A stretch of DNA of 64,000 bases from Pandoraea captiosa (GCF_902459775.1 NZ_CABPSQ010000001.1:992001-1056000), one strand, 5' to 3'; counted from the stretch's first letter, positions 20,560 through 35,161 are shown. The notes: generated by a model from the letters alone, not told the origin. Program-made: numbers and translations.

Positions 20560-22892
20560 CTATTCCTCCGGTGTCAGCACAAGACAACCCAACGGCGGCA
20601 ACGTCAGTCCGAGGGACACCGGATGTCCATGCGACGGCACGCCCTGGGTTTCGATAGGGGCATGGTGGCCATGCTGTGCATGCTGACCGTGTGGGCCACC
20701 ATTGGTGACGCCACTCCCGCCATAGCACGGCAAATCGGAATTGAGCACTTCCCGCCAGCGGCCCGCGACCGGCACGCCAACGCGATAGTCGTGGCGCGGT
20801 ATCGGGGTGAAATTGACGACGACAAGACAGACGTCCCGCGCCGCCATGTCCTCATGAGAAGGGGTGCCGAAGCGCAGGTAAGCCAGCACACTGTTGTCGC
20901 GGTCGTTGCCGATAACCCACGCGAAGCCGGCCCCCTCGGCGTCGAGCCGGTACAGCGCGGGTATCGCGCGATAGCATCGATTCAGATCGCGCACCCAACG
21001 TTGCACGCCCCGGCCGGCCGGGTCGTCAAGTTGCTGCCAGGCGAGCGGCGCATCGTGGTTCCATTCCGCCTGTTGGGCGAACTCGCCGCCCATGAAGAGC
21101 AGCTTCTTGCCGGGATGCGTCCACATGAAGCCCAGATACGCGCGCAGATTGGCGTGTTTCTGCCACGCATCGCCTGGCATCCGTCCGATCAGCGAACCTT
21201 TGCCGTGCACGACCTCGTCATGGGAGAGCGGCAGCACGAAGCGTTCCGAAAACGCGTACACGAGGCCGAACGTCAGATCGTCGTGATGATGACGGCGATA
21301 CACGGGATCGCGCCCCATGTAGCGCAGCGTGTCGTTCATCCAGCCCATGTTCCATTTGTAATCGAAGCCCAGTCCGCCGGACGCCACCGGCGCGCTCACG
21401 CCCGGCCACGCCGTCGATTCCTCGGCGAACAGCGCCGCGCCGGGGGCCGCTTGCGCCACGCGCTCGCTGAGCATCTGCAGGAACGCGATGGCCTCAAGGT
21501 TTTCGCGCCCGCCATACCGGTTCGGCACCCATTCCCCCGGTTTGCGGCTGTAATCGCGGTAGAGCATCGATGCGACCGCGTCCACGCGCAGTCCGTCGAC
21601 ATGGAAACGACGCAGCCAGTCGAGGGCGCTGCCAATCAGAAAGTTGACGACTTCACGTCGGCCCAGGTTGTAAACGCTCGTCTTCCAGTCCTGATGAAAC
21701 CCCTCGCGCGGGTCGGCATGCTCGTAGAGCGCCGTGCCGTCGAAGTGGGCGAGGCCATGCACGTCGGACGGAAAGTGCGCCGGGACCCAATCGAGAATCA
21801 CCCCCAGTCCCGCGACATGGGCGGCATCGATGAGACGCGCGAGGCCCGCAGGGTCCCCGAAGCGCGCTGTCGGGGCGTAGAGGCTCAAGGGCTGATAGCC
21901 CCACGACCCCGCGAAGGGGTGTTCGGTGACCGGCAGGAACTCGATGTGGGTGAAGCCCATGTCTCGCACATAGGGAATCAGGCGGCTGGCGAGCGCATCC
22001 CAATCGGGCGGCGGCTGGCCGTCGCCATGCGCGGGAAGCCAGGACCCGGCATGGACTTCGTAGATCGATACGGGCGCGTTCGCCGCGACTCGGTGAACAC
22101 GCTCGTCGAGCCAGGCCTCGTCGTGCCAGACGAAGGGCGACGCGCTGGCCACGCGAGACGCGGTCGCCGGCGGGGCCTCGGTCATGCGCGCGAGCGGATC
22201 GGCCTTGAGCGGCAGCACCGTTCCGCCTGCGGTACGCACCTCGAATTTGTACCGCTCGTTCGCGCCCAGATGCGCAATGAACAGTTCCCAGACGCCGGCG
22301 TCATGTCGCAATCGCATGGGATGCCGACGTCCGTCCCAGCCGTTGAAATCGCCGACCACCGACACGCGACTGGCATTGGGCGCCCACACGGCAAATCGCA
22401 CACCCGGCACCTCGTCGACCGACATGGCGTGGGCGCCGAGACAGTCGCCGATTTGCCAGTGCCGCCCCTCGCGCAGCAGATGAAGGTCGAGCTCGCCGAG
22501 CAGCAGATCGAAGGCGTAGGGGTCTGCGGTGATCTGGCGCGCCTGCGGCCAGTCGATATGAAGACGGTAGCGCAGACGGTGGGGCGGACCGCGATCCGTG
22601 CCCCACGCCAACGCGGGCACGTAAGCGACGAACAGACCGTCCGCATGCACCCGGTGCATCGGATGCATTTCGCCATCCGGCGACGGCAGGGTTTCCAGTG
22701 CGACGCCAAGCGCACCCGGCAGAAAAACGCGGACGATCCAGTCGTCGCTATCGCCATCGCGATGCGGCCCAAGGACCGAAAACGGGTCGGGGTGGCGAGC
22801 ATCGATCAGTGCATGCAAGTCGTCTGCGGACGTGACCGGTATCCGTTCACTGCTCTGGGGTTCGGCGTGGCGCGACGAGGGCAGGGCACGGT

Positions 22893-22896
<4 letters not shown>
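20560..22896 (-). CDS. glgB: 1,4-alpha-glucan branching enzyme
   Basis: The 778-residue GH13 enzyme forms alpha-1,6 branches. It has the N1 and CBM48 (N2) domains ([20 protein letters not shown], 168-187), the nucleophile D439 in VDGLRVDAV, the acid E492 in FAEEST and the DEVVHGKGS loop. The C-terminal all-beta domain contains an unusual His/Gly-rich insertion ([15 protein letters not shown]) after YGGSGV. The ATG at 22896 overlaps the treS stop by 4 bp; an in-frame extension to 23049 lies inside treS. It acts on the linear polymer made by GlgE. Confidence 0.95.
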
Positions 22897-26320
<3,424 letters not shown>

Positions 26321-26324
<4 letters not shown>

Positions 26325-29300
26325 GTGGTCTCCCGGCGTGGGTCGATTTCATCGTCTTCGGCGATCTCGCGCCTGGGACGAACGGACCAGATGCCATAGG
26401 GCGCGTTGGGGGAAAGGTGAACCCGCTGGTGTTTGCCGTGCCACACGAATTGCGCGCCATCGAGCAGGTTTTCGGCCTCGAGCGCGCCATCGTCCGGCAA
26501 CTGCCATCGCCAGAGCGGCAGCTCGATGGTGGCGTCATGCGCCTGACGGGCGTCGAGGTTGACGGCGACGAGCACGACATCCGCGCGCGTGGCGGTGGCC
26601 TTTTCGAAGTAGAGAACGTGCGGATTGTCGGCGTTCAGGAAAGTCACGCCGCGATGCGTCTGCAACGCCGGGTGACCTTTGCGGATTCGGTTGAGTACTG
26701 TGATCTCGCGCACGATATTGCCCGGGCGTGCCCAATCCCATGCCCGAATCTCATACTTCTCGGCGTTGAGATACTCCTCGCGCCCAGGAATCGGCGTCGC
26801 CTCGCAGAGTTCGAATCCGCTGTACATGCCCCACAGTCCCGAGAGCGTTGTGGCTAATGCCGCGCGCGCCAGATGGACCGCACGCCCGCCGGTTTGCAGG
26901 TGATACGGATTGATGTCCGGCGTGTTGACGAAGAAGTGCGGACGAAAGCACGCCGCAATGTCCGGCTGCTGAAGTTCCGTCAGATACTCGGTGAGTTCGG
27001 TCTTTGTTTCGCGCCACGTGAAATAGGTGTACGACTGCGAGAAGCCAATCTTGGCAAGCCGGTACATGAGCTTCGGACGCGTGAACGCTTCGGCCAGAAA
27101 CACGGTTCTCGGGTGCGCGGCCCGCACGGAGCCAATCAGCCATTCCCAGAACGGCAGTGGCTTGGTGTGGGGGTTGTCCACACGGAACAGGTCGATGCCT
27201 TCCGATATCCAGTACAGCACGATGTCACGCAGCGCGAGCCACAGCCCGGGCACCGCGTCCGGCGCGTAGAAGTCGACGTTGACGATGTCTTCGTACTTCT
27301 TCGGCGGATTCTCGGCATAGCGCAGTGAACCGTCCGCACGCCAGTCGAACCAACCCGGATGCTCCCGCAACCAGGGATGATCGGGCGAGCATTGCACCGC
27401 AAAATCGAGCGCGATACGCAGCCCGTGAGCGCTTGCGGCCTGACGCAAGCGGCGGAAATCGTCGATCGTGCCCAGCTCCGCGTGAATGGCGTCGTGGCCA
27501 CCGGACGCATCGCCGATCGCGTACGGGCTGCCCGGATCGCCGGGTTGCGCGTCGAGCCGGTTGTTGCGGCCCTTGCGATGCGTTTGTCCGATGGGGTGGA
27601 TCGGCGGCATGTAGAGCACGTCGAACCCCATCGCGGCGATGGACGGCAGCCGCCGGATGACGTCGTCGAACGTGCCGTGCCTGCCGGGGTCACCGCTTTG
27701 CGAGCGGGGAAACAGTTCGTACCAACTGGCGAATGCGGCTTCCGGTGGCTCCACGTCGAGCGGGAGCACCGACGAACGCGTCACGAACGGACGATAACGT
27801 GCGGCGGCCACGGCATCGAGCGTCGCCGGCGCACTCAGGGTGGAATACGCCAGAGAAGCGGTAGCAGGGTCCTGCGCCTCGGCCTGTGCCGCAATGCCGT
27901 CCAGCGCCTTGCGAACGCGCGCCGACGTTGCCTGCCCGGCGATCTTTTTCAGGCACGCGATGCCTTCCTGGATCTCCAGCGTCACGGACTGTCCTGCATC
28001 GAGCTTCTTCGCCACTTCACGGCACCAGTTCACATAAGGGTCCTGCCACGCTTCGGTCTGATATTCGTGGCGGCCCAGACGCGTCGCGCGGAACTCGGCC
28101 CGCCAGCGGTCGTTACCGATCGGCGTCATGGGAATTTCCTGCCACGCGGTCGCGTCAAGGGCTCGCCATCGCAAGACGGCGCTGGGCAGGGCATGGCCGT
28201 CTGTGAAGACGTCGGCAGAAATCGGGAGCGTTTCGCCCACCACGGCGCGCGACGCGAATCGTCCGTTTTCCAGAGATGGTTCGACGGCCTCGATCACAAC
28301 GCGCGACTGGGCCGCCGCCTCGCGCACTGCGCGACGCTCCGGCTCGCTCGTCGTGCCCAACTTTGCCTTGGGCCACACGTGTCGAGACACGTAGCGATCC
28401 GTTTCGGCCTGCCAGACACGGACCTCGCCGGGGGCGAGCGAAATGTGCGTCAACGCCTGCGGCGCACCCACGGCATTGCCATGTGCATCGAGCGGTGTGA
28501 GCTTGACGTGATCGACATTCGCGCAGCTCGACATGGCAAGTGTGGCGGCCCTCGTGAGGCTGCGGTTGATCGCCACCACACGGCTGCGCGTCGCGCCGGG
28601 GATCTCCTGCGTGACGAGCGTGATCGCCGCGTCGCCACCGGACAGCGACCGCAGAAACGCCCGCGCGGCAGGATGCGCGCGCGAGGCGCCGTCGCTATCG
28701 TTGCTATCGTTGCCATCGTTGCTATTGTCGGCGCGTTGCGCATTGGCGACTAACCGCCGGTTACCTGCCGCGATGGTCTGACCAAAGTCGATCTCGTGCG
28801 CGGACGCGGCGGCTGCATCGGTGGGCGGTCCGGCGACCGGCAGTTCGCTTGCCGCATGCGCGTGGCCGAACTCCATGCCCGCCGGCATCAGAACGCCGTC
28901 CCCAAGTTCGAAGGCAAGTTGCAGAGAACGCGCGCATTCGAGCACGTTGTGACTGCGCGCGACGAGGTCGTCCGGCGTCTCGAACGGGTCGCCTGCCAAG
29001 GCGATACGCCAGGCGCACCTCGCGAGATCGGCATGCTCGTCGAAGAGCCAGGACGCGCGCATATCCCACCAGCACGACGAGAGGAAGACGCCGTCGAAGC
29101 CCGCGTCCGCCATGGCGATCATCTGCTCCCGGGGCAGGCCCGGCGTCCAGCCGAACCATTGAAGCGCCGGGTAGTGGCGTCGCATATCGTGGATCAGGCG
29201 TCGCCAGGCCGCGCTGGGTCGGGCGTTGAGATGACGCAGGCAAAAGCCGTCGACGCCTTGCATGGCCAGCTTGTGCAGTCGGGTGGCGAGGCCGTCGGAG

Positions 29301-29803
29301 GCATCATTTTCGGACCGTGATCCGTCGGTCGGACGATCCGCCTCAGACGGGGCAGCACCGGACGATGCGGATGGTGCAGGCGAGAGGGCGGGGGAGCGCA
29401 GAGGGAGCCGCCGCGGATCGGGCGGGTCGTCGTTGCCCCGGTCGCCAGTCGGCTCTGAGGCTTGCGGCACCCCATAAGCGACTTCGGCATTCACGGCGAC
29501 ATCGAGCGCCAGCCCCCGCTGGTGGGGCGCGTCGAGATACTGCGTCAGCGTGTCGCCAAACGATGTTTCGTCGATCAGCAGCCGGGAGAAGCCGAGGTCG
29601 GCCACACGCCCGACGAGGGCTGTCCAGTCGTCGGTCCCCGGCAGGGGCCGCGCGGTCAGCGCGTAAATGCGCGGCGGGTCGGCGCGCGGAACCGACGCCG
29701 AAGCGGAAGCCGAGGCTACGCCAGCGCTGAAATCTGTAGCCGAGAGCGAGCCCGTGTCATGGGCACGTTTGCCTGACATCGGGCGTGACAGCGAGTGGGG
29801 CAT
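26321..29803 (-). CDS. glgE: Alpha-1,4-glucan:maltose-1-phosphate maltosyltransferase with N-terminal extension
   Basis: The 1,160-residue GH13_3 enzyme elongates alpha-glucan from maltose-1-phosphate. Nucleophile D876 in FRVDNPHTKP and acid E905 in LAEAFTR have the same 29-residue spacing as in characterised GlgE. Compared with the ~700-residue mycobacterial enzyme there are ~460 extra N-terminal residues. They look like a second, decayed amylase barrel: the usual GVDGFR-D motif reads GVDGFCLRH and the usual GDE motif reads PAGMEFG. The ATG at 29803 has GGGAG 9 bp upstream and is preferred over 29854. It is the first gene of the operon. A 9-bp repeat (28692-28727) encodes an Asn/Asp/Ser stretch. 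Confidence 0.93.
28692..28727. repeat. Four tandem 9-bp units inside glgE
   Basis: Units of the TTGCTATCG type, four imperfect copies. On the minus strand they encode an Asn/Asp/Ser-rich flexible stretch (NSNDGNDSNDSD) between the decayed N-terminal barrel and the GlgE core. Unit length preserves frame. Confidence 0.8.
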
Positions 29804-29995
29804 TGCGACGAACTCCCGAGCCCACAGGGGCACTTGATATCGTCGACGTTGCAAGTTCCGTGCCTCGCCCTGATGGCGCGCGCTCGCGTGGCGTTCACAC
29901 CGTTACGCCGGCCCCTATTGGCAAAGGTTTGTAGAAAGCGCCTCACGGCATCATCGATTGCCGGGTGACTGCCCGCCGGGGGCGGCACTCAACGG

Positions 29996-31348
29996 TCAGG
30001 CGCGTGCGCCCGCCAGGATTTCGGTGCCCAGCGCCGTGTGGACGTGGCCGAGCTGAAACAGTTCGTCGTCGAGGACCTGAAGCGCAAAGGGAATATTGGT
30101 TTTCACGCCGCTGATCCCGGTCGCCTGCAGGGCCTCTCGCATGCGGCGAATGGCGGCTGCACGATCCGGGGCATGCACGATGATCTTCGCGAGCAGCGGA
30201 TCGTAATACGGGGTGACGGTGTTGCCCTGAGCGTACCCCGTCTCAACGCGTATCCCGTCACCGGCCGGGAGCTCGAAGGCCGTGAGTTTGCCCGGCGAGG
30301 GAAAGAAGCGCACCGGATCCTCCGCGTACACGCGCACTTCGATGGCGTGGCCGTTCACCCGTGGCGCGTCCGGCACGACCGCTGCCAGCCGTTCCCCTGC
30401 CGCGAGGCGAATCTGCGACTTCACGAGGTCAACGCCGGTGATCGCCTCCGTCACCGCGTGCTCGACCTGCAAACGTGTATTCATTTCGAGGAAGTTGCAG
30501 GTGCCGTCCGCCCCGAACAGCGTTTCCGCCGTGCCGATGACGTCGTATCCGATGTCTTGCAGTAACCCGGCAATCTTCGCGGCCGTCGTCTCCATATCGC
30601 GACGCGAAAGCAGCGGGGCAGGCGACTCCTCGATCACCTTCTGGTGACGGCGCTGCACCGAGCAATCGCGCTCGAACAAGTGACATGCATTCCCGGCTTT
30701 GTCCGCGAGCACCTGAAATTCGATGTGGCGTGGGCGCTCGATCAACTTCTCGAGGTAAAGCTCTGCGTTGCCGAAACTCTTTTGAGAGACCGAACGTGCC
30801 TGAGCGATCGCCGCGAGCAGCGAGACTTCATCGCGCGCCGGCACCATGCCGATACCACCGCCGCCGGCAGCGGGCTTGATCAGTACCGGGTACCCGATGG
30901 CACGCGCAGCCGCACTGATCGACTCGGTGTTGTCGTCGAGCAGCCCCGAACTTGGCGACATCGGCATGCCGTAGCGTGCCATCAGCTCGCGCGCACGCGT
31001 CTTGTGACCCATGGCCTCGATCCAGCGTGGCGACGGTCCGATGAACGTCGCGCCTGCCGCGATCACGCGGCGCGCAAAATCGGCGTTCTCCGAGAGAAAG
31101 CCGTAGCCGGGGTGCACGGCATCGGCCCGGGAACGCAGGAGCACGTCCATGAGCCGATCCTGATCGAGGTAGCTCGACGTTGCGGGCGCTGGGCCGATGG
31201 CATACACCTCATCGGCCTGCGCCAGATAGGGCAGGGTGGCGTCCGCTTCGGAACACACCGCAACGGAACGAATATTCATCTCGCGCAACGCGCGAATCAC
31301 GCGCGCGGCAACCGCGCCGCGATTCGCGACGAGAACCTTCTCAAACAT
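29996..31348 (-). CDS. Biotin carboxylase subunit of an acyl-CoA carboxylase
   Basis: The 450-residue ATP-grasp enzyme carboxylates biotin on a carrier protein with ATP and bicarbonate. The sequence shows the N-terminal VLVANRGAVAARV, HPGYGFLSEN, the Gly-rich ATP loop AAGGGGIGM, CSVQRRHQK, and EMNTRLQVEHAVTE. Length equals bacterial AccC, with no fused biotin domain. AAGGAGGAG precedes the ATG. It is the last gene of the minus-strand group carboxyltransferase - enoyl-CoA hydratase - IclR - biotin carboxylase, so it most likely serves a catabolic carboxylase (propionyl-, methylcrotonyl- or geranyl-CoA type), not fatty-acid synthesis. Substrate is not determined. Confidence 0.9.
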   Translation of the reverse strand: MFEKVLVANRGAVAARVIRALREMNIRSVAVCSEADATLPYLAQADEVYAIGPAPATSSYLDQDRLMDVLLRSRADAVHPGYGFLSENADFARRVIAAGATFIGPSPRWIEAMGHKTRARELMARYGMPMSPSSGLLDDNTESISAAARAIGYPVLIKPAAGGGGIGMVPARDEVSLLAAIAQARSVSQKSFGNAELYLEKLIERPRHIEFQVLADKAGNACHLFERDCSVQRRHQKVIEESPAPLLSRRDMETTAAKIAGLLQDIGYDVIGTAETLFGADGTCNFLEMNTRLQVEHAVTEAITGVDLVKSQIRLAAGERLAAVVPDAPRVNGHAIEVRVYAEDPVRFFPSPGKLTAFELPAGDGIRVETGYAQGNTVTPYYDPLLAKIIVHAPDRAAAIRRMREALQATGISGVKTNIPFALQVLDDELFQLGHVHTALGTEILAGARA

Positions 31349-31370
31349 GTCTCCTCCTTGTGCGTCTGCC

Positions 31371-31410
31371 GATCCCCCGATCCCCCGATACGCCGATACG
31401 CCGATACGCC
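31371..31410. repeat. Five tandem 8-bp units between accC-like and iclR genes
   Basis: Two copies of GATCCCCC are followed by three of GATACGCC, directly end to end. They lie in the 124-bp leader of the minus-strand biotin carboxylase gene. The 8-bp unit would break frame in a gene and here lies in non-coding DNA. Confidence 0.85.
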
Positions 31411-31472
31411 GGGGCGACGTTGCTCAGTCGCTTCGCTACCTTTCGCTACTTTTTGCCACTTTGCGCGGCGTG

Positions 31473-32420
31473 CTAGCCGAGAACGCCATCGGCCATGCCA
31501 CCCCATGCGACGCGCGCATCGTCCAGGTGTCGGCCAAGCGCGCCGGTCTCCTGCCGCAGTGCGTGCAGCGCGTCGTCGAGATGCGTGCCCGCCATGCGCG
31601 AGGCGATCGACGCGATGCTGATCGAGACGAACGCGGGTCCGTTCGCGCGTGGCAACGTCATGCCAATCGCACTGACGTCTGCGATCACCGTCTGCACGTT
31701 CGTGGCATAGCCGTCCTCACGCGTCTTGGCGACCATGTCGCGCAGGCGTGTGGGGGAAATGTCCCGATAGCGGGGCAGGTGCACGGCGTTCGCGGCGATG
31801 GCAGCCTCCACCTCGCTGTCGGGCAGCGCTGCGAGCAACGCCATGGCGCCTGCACCCGCGCCGAGCGCGCGACGCGCACCGATCTTCAGGCTGTGCGTGC
31901 GAATGGGGTAGCTGCCCTGCAAGTGGTCGAAACAAACGGCTTCGTAACCGCTTCGCACCATCAGGAAGACCGAGTCGCCGGTAACCTCGGCGAGACGCCG
32001 CAACGTCGGCTGACAACGCTCTCTCAGATCGAACGCGGGAGACGCCGTCTGGCCGAGCAGATACGCGGTGTGCCCGAGCGAATAGCGGCGCGCCTGCGCA
32101 TCGAGCTGCAGCATGTTGCTGAACGCCAGCCCCTTGACGATGCGGTGCGCGGTGATTCGCTCTAGCCCCAACCCTTCGGCGATTTCATGCAGCCGCAAAC
32201 CTTGCGGGCCACGCATGGCGATGAGGCGCAATACGGCGATGGCTCGCTGGATGCTCTGCGTGCCCTCGTTCGCCCGTCGCCCGGCGGGCAGGCCGCGGCG
32301 CCGCCCATTTGGGGTGTCGCCATCGGCCGTCGTCTCGGCAAGATTTTCGGCGGACGTGTCGGGTTGAACATCGGCGAGCTCGAGATCGATGTCGCCGGCG
32401 TGAAATGAAGTTCGGGTCAT
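31473..32420 (-). CDS. IclR family transcriptional regulator
   Basis: The protein has about 315 residues. A ~55-residue polar leader precedes the winged helix-turn-helix (SIQRAIAVLRLIAMRGPQGLR...ITAHRIVKGLA). The C-terminal IclR effector domain has GDSVFLMVRSGYEAVCFD and SIASIASRMAG. It is a close paralog of the regulator at 52,641-53,513; the GDSVFLMVRSG block is identical. ATG 32420 is chosen because it gives a family-like length, but an alternative ATG at 32528 overlaps the hydratase stop by 4 bp and may be used. It presumably controls the surrounding acyl-CoA genes in response to a small acid or CoA-pathway intermediate. Confidence 0.85.
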   Translation of the reverse strand: MTRTSFHAGDIDLELADVQPDTSAENLAETTADGDTPNGRRRGLPAGRRANEGTQSIQRAIAVLRLIAMRGPQGLRLHEIAEGLGLERITAHRIVKGLAFSNMLQLDAQARRYSLGHTAYLLGQTASPAFDLRERCQPTLRRLAEVTGDSVFLMVRSGYEAVCFDHLQGSYPIRTHSLKIGARRALGAGAGAMALLAALPDSEVEAAIAANAVHLPRYRDISPTRLRDMVAKTREDGYATNVQTVIADVSAIGMTLPRANGPAFVSISIASIASRMAGTHLDDALHALRQETGALGRHLDDARVAWGGMADGVLG

Positions 32421-32524
32421 GAGGGCCTGTCGGGTTTCGATGCCTGCATCGCGCAGGCGAAGTGACGCGAAGTGACGGGTGAGATTGTCTCGCATCGATG
32501 CAATCTTTACTGCAACCGCCACGC

Positions 32525-33313
32525 TCATCTTGCGCGAAACACCGGGGCGCGCTTCTCGGCAAACGCGGCACGGCCCTCCTTGCGATCGTCCGTGTCGCGC
32601 AGCAATCCCCAGATGTGCCGCTCGTGGGTGAGCGCCACCGGCAAGGGCATCTCCATGCCGTCACGGGCGGCCTGCTTGATCGCGCGCACAGCGAGCGGGG
32701 CTGCATCGGCGATGCGCCGCGCAATGCCGGTCGCCGTGGCGACGAGTTCGCCCGGCGCGACCACATGACTGACCAGACCGATCCGAAGCGCCGTGCTCGC
32801 ATCGATGGACTCGCCGGTCAACAGCATCCACATAGCGTTGGCGCTACCCACCAGACGCGGCAAGCGCTGCGTGCCGCCCGAGCCCGGCATCGATCCGAGC
32901 GTTACCTCCGGCAGCGCAAAACGTGCGGTATCGGCGGCGATGCGAATGTCGCAGGCCAGGCCGATCTCCAACCCGCCGCCATAGGCCAGGCCGTTGAAGG
33001 CGCAGATCACCGGCGTGTCGAAGTCCATGCCCAGCGTGAGCGATCCGGTCTCCGGCTCGGCGCCCTCGCCGCGAAAGGTCTGCGCGGCGAACGATGTCGA
33101 TGGGGGCGGCGTCTGACGAAGATCTGCGCCACTGCTAAAGGCGCGGTCCCCGGCCCCCGTCACGATGACGGCGCGAATCTCGGGCGAGTTGCCGATGCGT
33201 CGCCACACCCCCTGAAGCCGGGTACGCATCGGGTAGTCGATGGCATTGAGCGCTTCTGGACGGTTCAGTCGCACGATCGCGACGCCGTCGTTCACGGAAA
33301 AGTCGATGGCCAT
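32525..33313 (-). CDS. Enoyl-CoA hydratase/isomerase family protein
   Basis: Crotonase-fold protein of 262 residues. The sequence shows the oxyanion-hole segments GAGDRAFSSGADL and FNGLAYGGGLEIGLACD, then the family block LPEVTLGSMPGSGGTQRLPRLVG, with the Glu position near ALPEV and the downstream GS(M)PGSGG loop. The canonical second catalytic Glu position reads S/M rather than Glu, so hydratase activity is likely only if the first acid suffices; isomerase or another crotonase reaction is possible. The ATG at 33313 starts the fold. It sits between carboxyltransferase and IclR genes in the minus-strand group. Confidence 0.88.
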   Translation of the reverse strand: MAIDFSVNDGVAIVRLNRPEALNAIDYPMRTRLQGVWRRIGNSPEIRAVIVTGAGDRAFSSGADLRQTPPPSTSFAAQTFRGEGAEPETGSLTLGMDFDTPVICAFNGLAYGGGLEIGLACDIRIAADTARFALPEVTLGSMPGSGGTQRLPRLVGSANAMWMLLTGESIDASTALRIGLVSHVVAPGELVATATGIARRIADAAPLAVRAIKQAARDGMEMPLPVALTHERHIWGLLRDTDDRKEGRAAFAEKRAPVFRAR

Positions 33314-33398
33314 TGGCAAGCTGCCTTGACGGAAAGTTCTCAAACGAAAACAAAAGAGGAGGGCGCGGACACGGGCGGCGCACCGGTCGGTGTCGTGC

Positions 33399-34937
33399 TC
33401 AGGGATCGATCCGGTGTTTGAAGCCCGGTTGCCGCGAATCTGCCGACGCCGCAAGGGCGCGACGGATGGCGTCGCGCGTCTCGGCCGGGTCGATGACATC
33501 GTCGATCCAGCCTTGTGCAGCGGCCTCGTACGCGCTCGACTGTTCGTCCAGCCGCGCCATGATCTCGGCCTTGCGCGCGGCGGGGTCCGGTGCGGCGGCG
33601 ATTTCGCGGCCATACACCAGTTCCACTCCTGCCTCCGGTCCCATCACGTCGAAGTGCGCGCCCGGCCACGCGGCAAGGTAGTCCGGCCGCATGGCGCGGC
33701 CGCACATCGCGAGATAGGCCAGTCCGATCGCCTTGCGCGCCACAATCGTGATCTTCGGCACCGATGCCGCGCAGACCGTGTTGAGCAGACGGGCGGCAAG
33801 CGACACCATGCGGTGCTTCTCGATCTCGGGACCGACGAGAAAGCCGGGCGCGTCGCAGATGAAGACGAGCGGGATGTGGAACGCATCGCACAGATCGACG
33901 AACTTGCGCGCCTTCTGCGCCGTCTTCTCATCCATCACGCCGCCGCGCGCCATCGGATTGGAGGCGACGAAGCCGACCGGTTCTCCGTCGATGCGACCGA
34001 ATGCGGTAATCAGATTGGGGCCGTATCGCGGCCGGTAATGGAACAGGTCGCCTGCGTCGACGATCAGGCTCAGCACGCGCTTCATGTCGTACGCCTGACG
34101 CCCGACGTCGGGAATCAGCGCGCGCAGCTTGTCCCGACCTTCCGCCGTGTCGAGCGCCGCGGGTTGCGCGCCTGCGACCGGGGGGAGTTCTCCGCTGTGG
34201 CTGGGCAGGAACGACAGAAACGTGCGCAGGCTACGCAAGGTATCGGCCTCCGTGTCCCCGACATAGTCGGCCTGCCCGGTGACCGTCTCGCTGACATCGG
34301 CCCCGCCAATCGCATCGGAGGTGACGGACTCGCCGGTGCCGACCTTGACGACGAGCGGGCCCGACATGCCCATCACGCCCGTGCCGCGCGCGAGCGCCGT
34401 GAAATCCGACTGTGCCGCGGTGAATGACGGTCCACCGAAAGCGGGCCCCAGTATCGCGGCGAGTTGCGGGACCTGTCCCGACAGCCGGAAGTGGTCGGCA
34501 AAGCGCGCGCCCATATTCGCGGCCATCGCCCCGAAACTCTCCTGCACCCGCGCTGCACCTGCCTCCATCAACGCAATGAACGGTTTGCGATGTCGCAGCG
34601 CGGCCTCACGCACGCGCGCAATCTTGATCTCACCGACGCGCCCGCGCGTGCCGCCAAGCACGGTCGCGTCGTCGGCAGCCACGTAGACGATGCGACCGTC
34701 GATCGTGCCGTGTCCTGTGACGATGCCGTCCGCCGGTGTGCGCTCGCGCAGCGAAGGATGTGCGCTGTGTGCATGCACGCCCGTCTCGACAAAGCTGCCG
34801 TCGTCGAGCAACAACGCGATGCGCTCGCGTGCGGTGAGCTTGCCTTGCTCGCGCAATTTGTCGATGGCCGACGCCGAGGTCGAAGCCCGGATGGCCTCCC
34901 GGCGGGCATACAGTTCGTCGATCTTCCGTTGGTCCAT
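33399..34937 (-). CDS. Acyl-CoA carboxylase carboxyltransferase subunit (PccB/MccB type)
   Basis: The 512-residue protein contains both crotonase-like halves of the carboxyltransferase. It transfers the carboxyl group from biotin to an acyl-CoA. Motifs include LREQGKLTARERI near the N-terminus, GGTRGRVGEIK, ALMEAGAARVQESFGAM, FGGPSFTAAQSDF and the C-terminal half's CDAPGFLVGPEIEK. It forms the first gene of the minus-strand group with the hydratase, IclR and biotin carboxylase. The ATG at 34937 begins the family-typical MDQRKIDEL; the extension to 35078 runs through promoter-like AT-rich DNA. Acyl substrate cannot be assigned. Confidence 0.9.
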   Translation of the reverse strand: MDQRKIDELYARREAIRASTSASAIDKLREQGKLTARERIALLLDDGSFVETGVHAHSAHPSLRERTPADGIVTGHGTIDGRIVYVAADDATVLGGTRGRVGEIKIARVREAALRHRKPFIALMEAGAARVQESFGAMAANMGARFADHFRLSGQVPQLAAILGPAFGGPSFTAAQSDFTALARGTGVMGMSGPLVVKVGTGESVTSDAIGGADVSETVTGQADYVGDTEADTLRSLRTFLSFLPSHSGELPPVAGAQPAALDTAEGRDKLRALIPDVGRQAYDMKRVLSLIVDAGDLFHYRPRYGPNLITAFGRIDGEPVGFVASNPMARGGVMDEKTAQKARKFVDLCDAFHIPLVFICDAPGFLVGPEIEKHRMVSLAARLLNTVCAASVPKITIVARKAIGLAYLAMCGRAMRPDYLAAWPGAHFDVMGPEAGVELVYGREIAAAPDPAARKAEIMARLDEQSSAYEAAAQGWIDDVIDPAETRDAIRRALAASADSRQPGFKHRIDP

Positions 34938-34989
34938 GAGGGTCCCGGCAGTGCAATGGTCACGGAAGGCAGGGGCCTTTCCGGATATC

Positions 34990-35002
34990 CATATATTGAA
35001 AT
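34990..35002 (+). promoter_or_regulatory. Degenerate copy of the shared island motif
   Basis: CATATATTGAAAT matches 11 of 13 positions of CAAATATTGGAAT, the core of the motif at 35162-35180. It lies just downstream of the TATAAT of the carboxyltransferase promoter. Confidence 0.35.
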
Positions 35003-35010
35003 AGATAACG

Positions 35011-35040
35011 ATTATATGAGGCGCCATGTAAGCATCGATG
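35011..35040 (-). promoter_or_regulatory. Possible promoter of the carboxyltransferase group
   Basis: On the minus strand a perfect -10 TATAAT lies at 35016-35011, about 75 bp before the carboxyltransferase ATG. The expected -35 position (35040-35034) matches the consensus poorly. The degenerate operator-like copy at 34990-35002 would overlap the start of transcription. Confidence 0.35.
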
Positions 35041-35061
35041 TCGCGTCGGTATGATCGCTTA

Positions 35062-35090
35062 TTGACATCGAAGATCATGTTTCCTAGCTT
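35062..35090 (+). promoter_or_regulatory. Predicted sigma-70 promoter of the first solute-binding-protein gene
   Basis: TTGACA (35062-35067), a 17-bp spacer and TAGCTT (35085-35090). The -35 is a perfect consensus and the surroundings are AT-rich relative to the window. It would give a leader of about 100 nt that contains the motif at 35162-35180. Confidence 0.45.
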
Positions 35091-35161
35091 TTATAGCGGA
35101 TATTTCACTAACGTGCCACAGAAATTGCACTCATCCGAATGGGGTTTTCGATGCTTTTGCA

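Noticed and set aside
31371-31410. Tandem 8-bp repeats considered as a CRISPR or iteron array
   Set aside because: The units are contiguous without spacers, far too short for CRISPR, and no rep or origin features are nearby.
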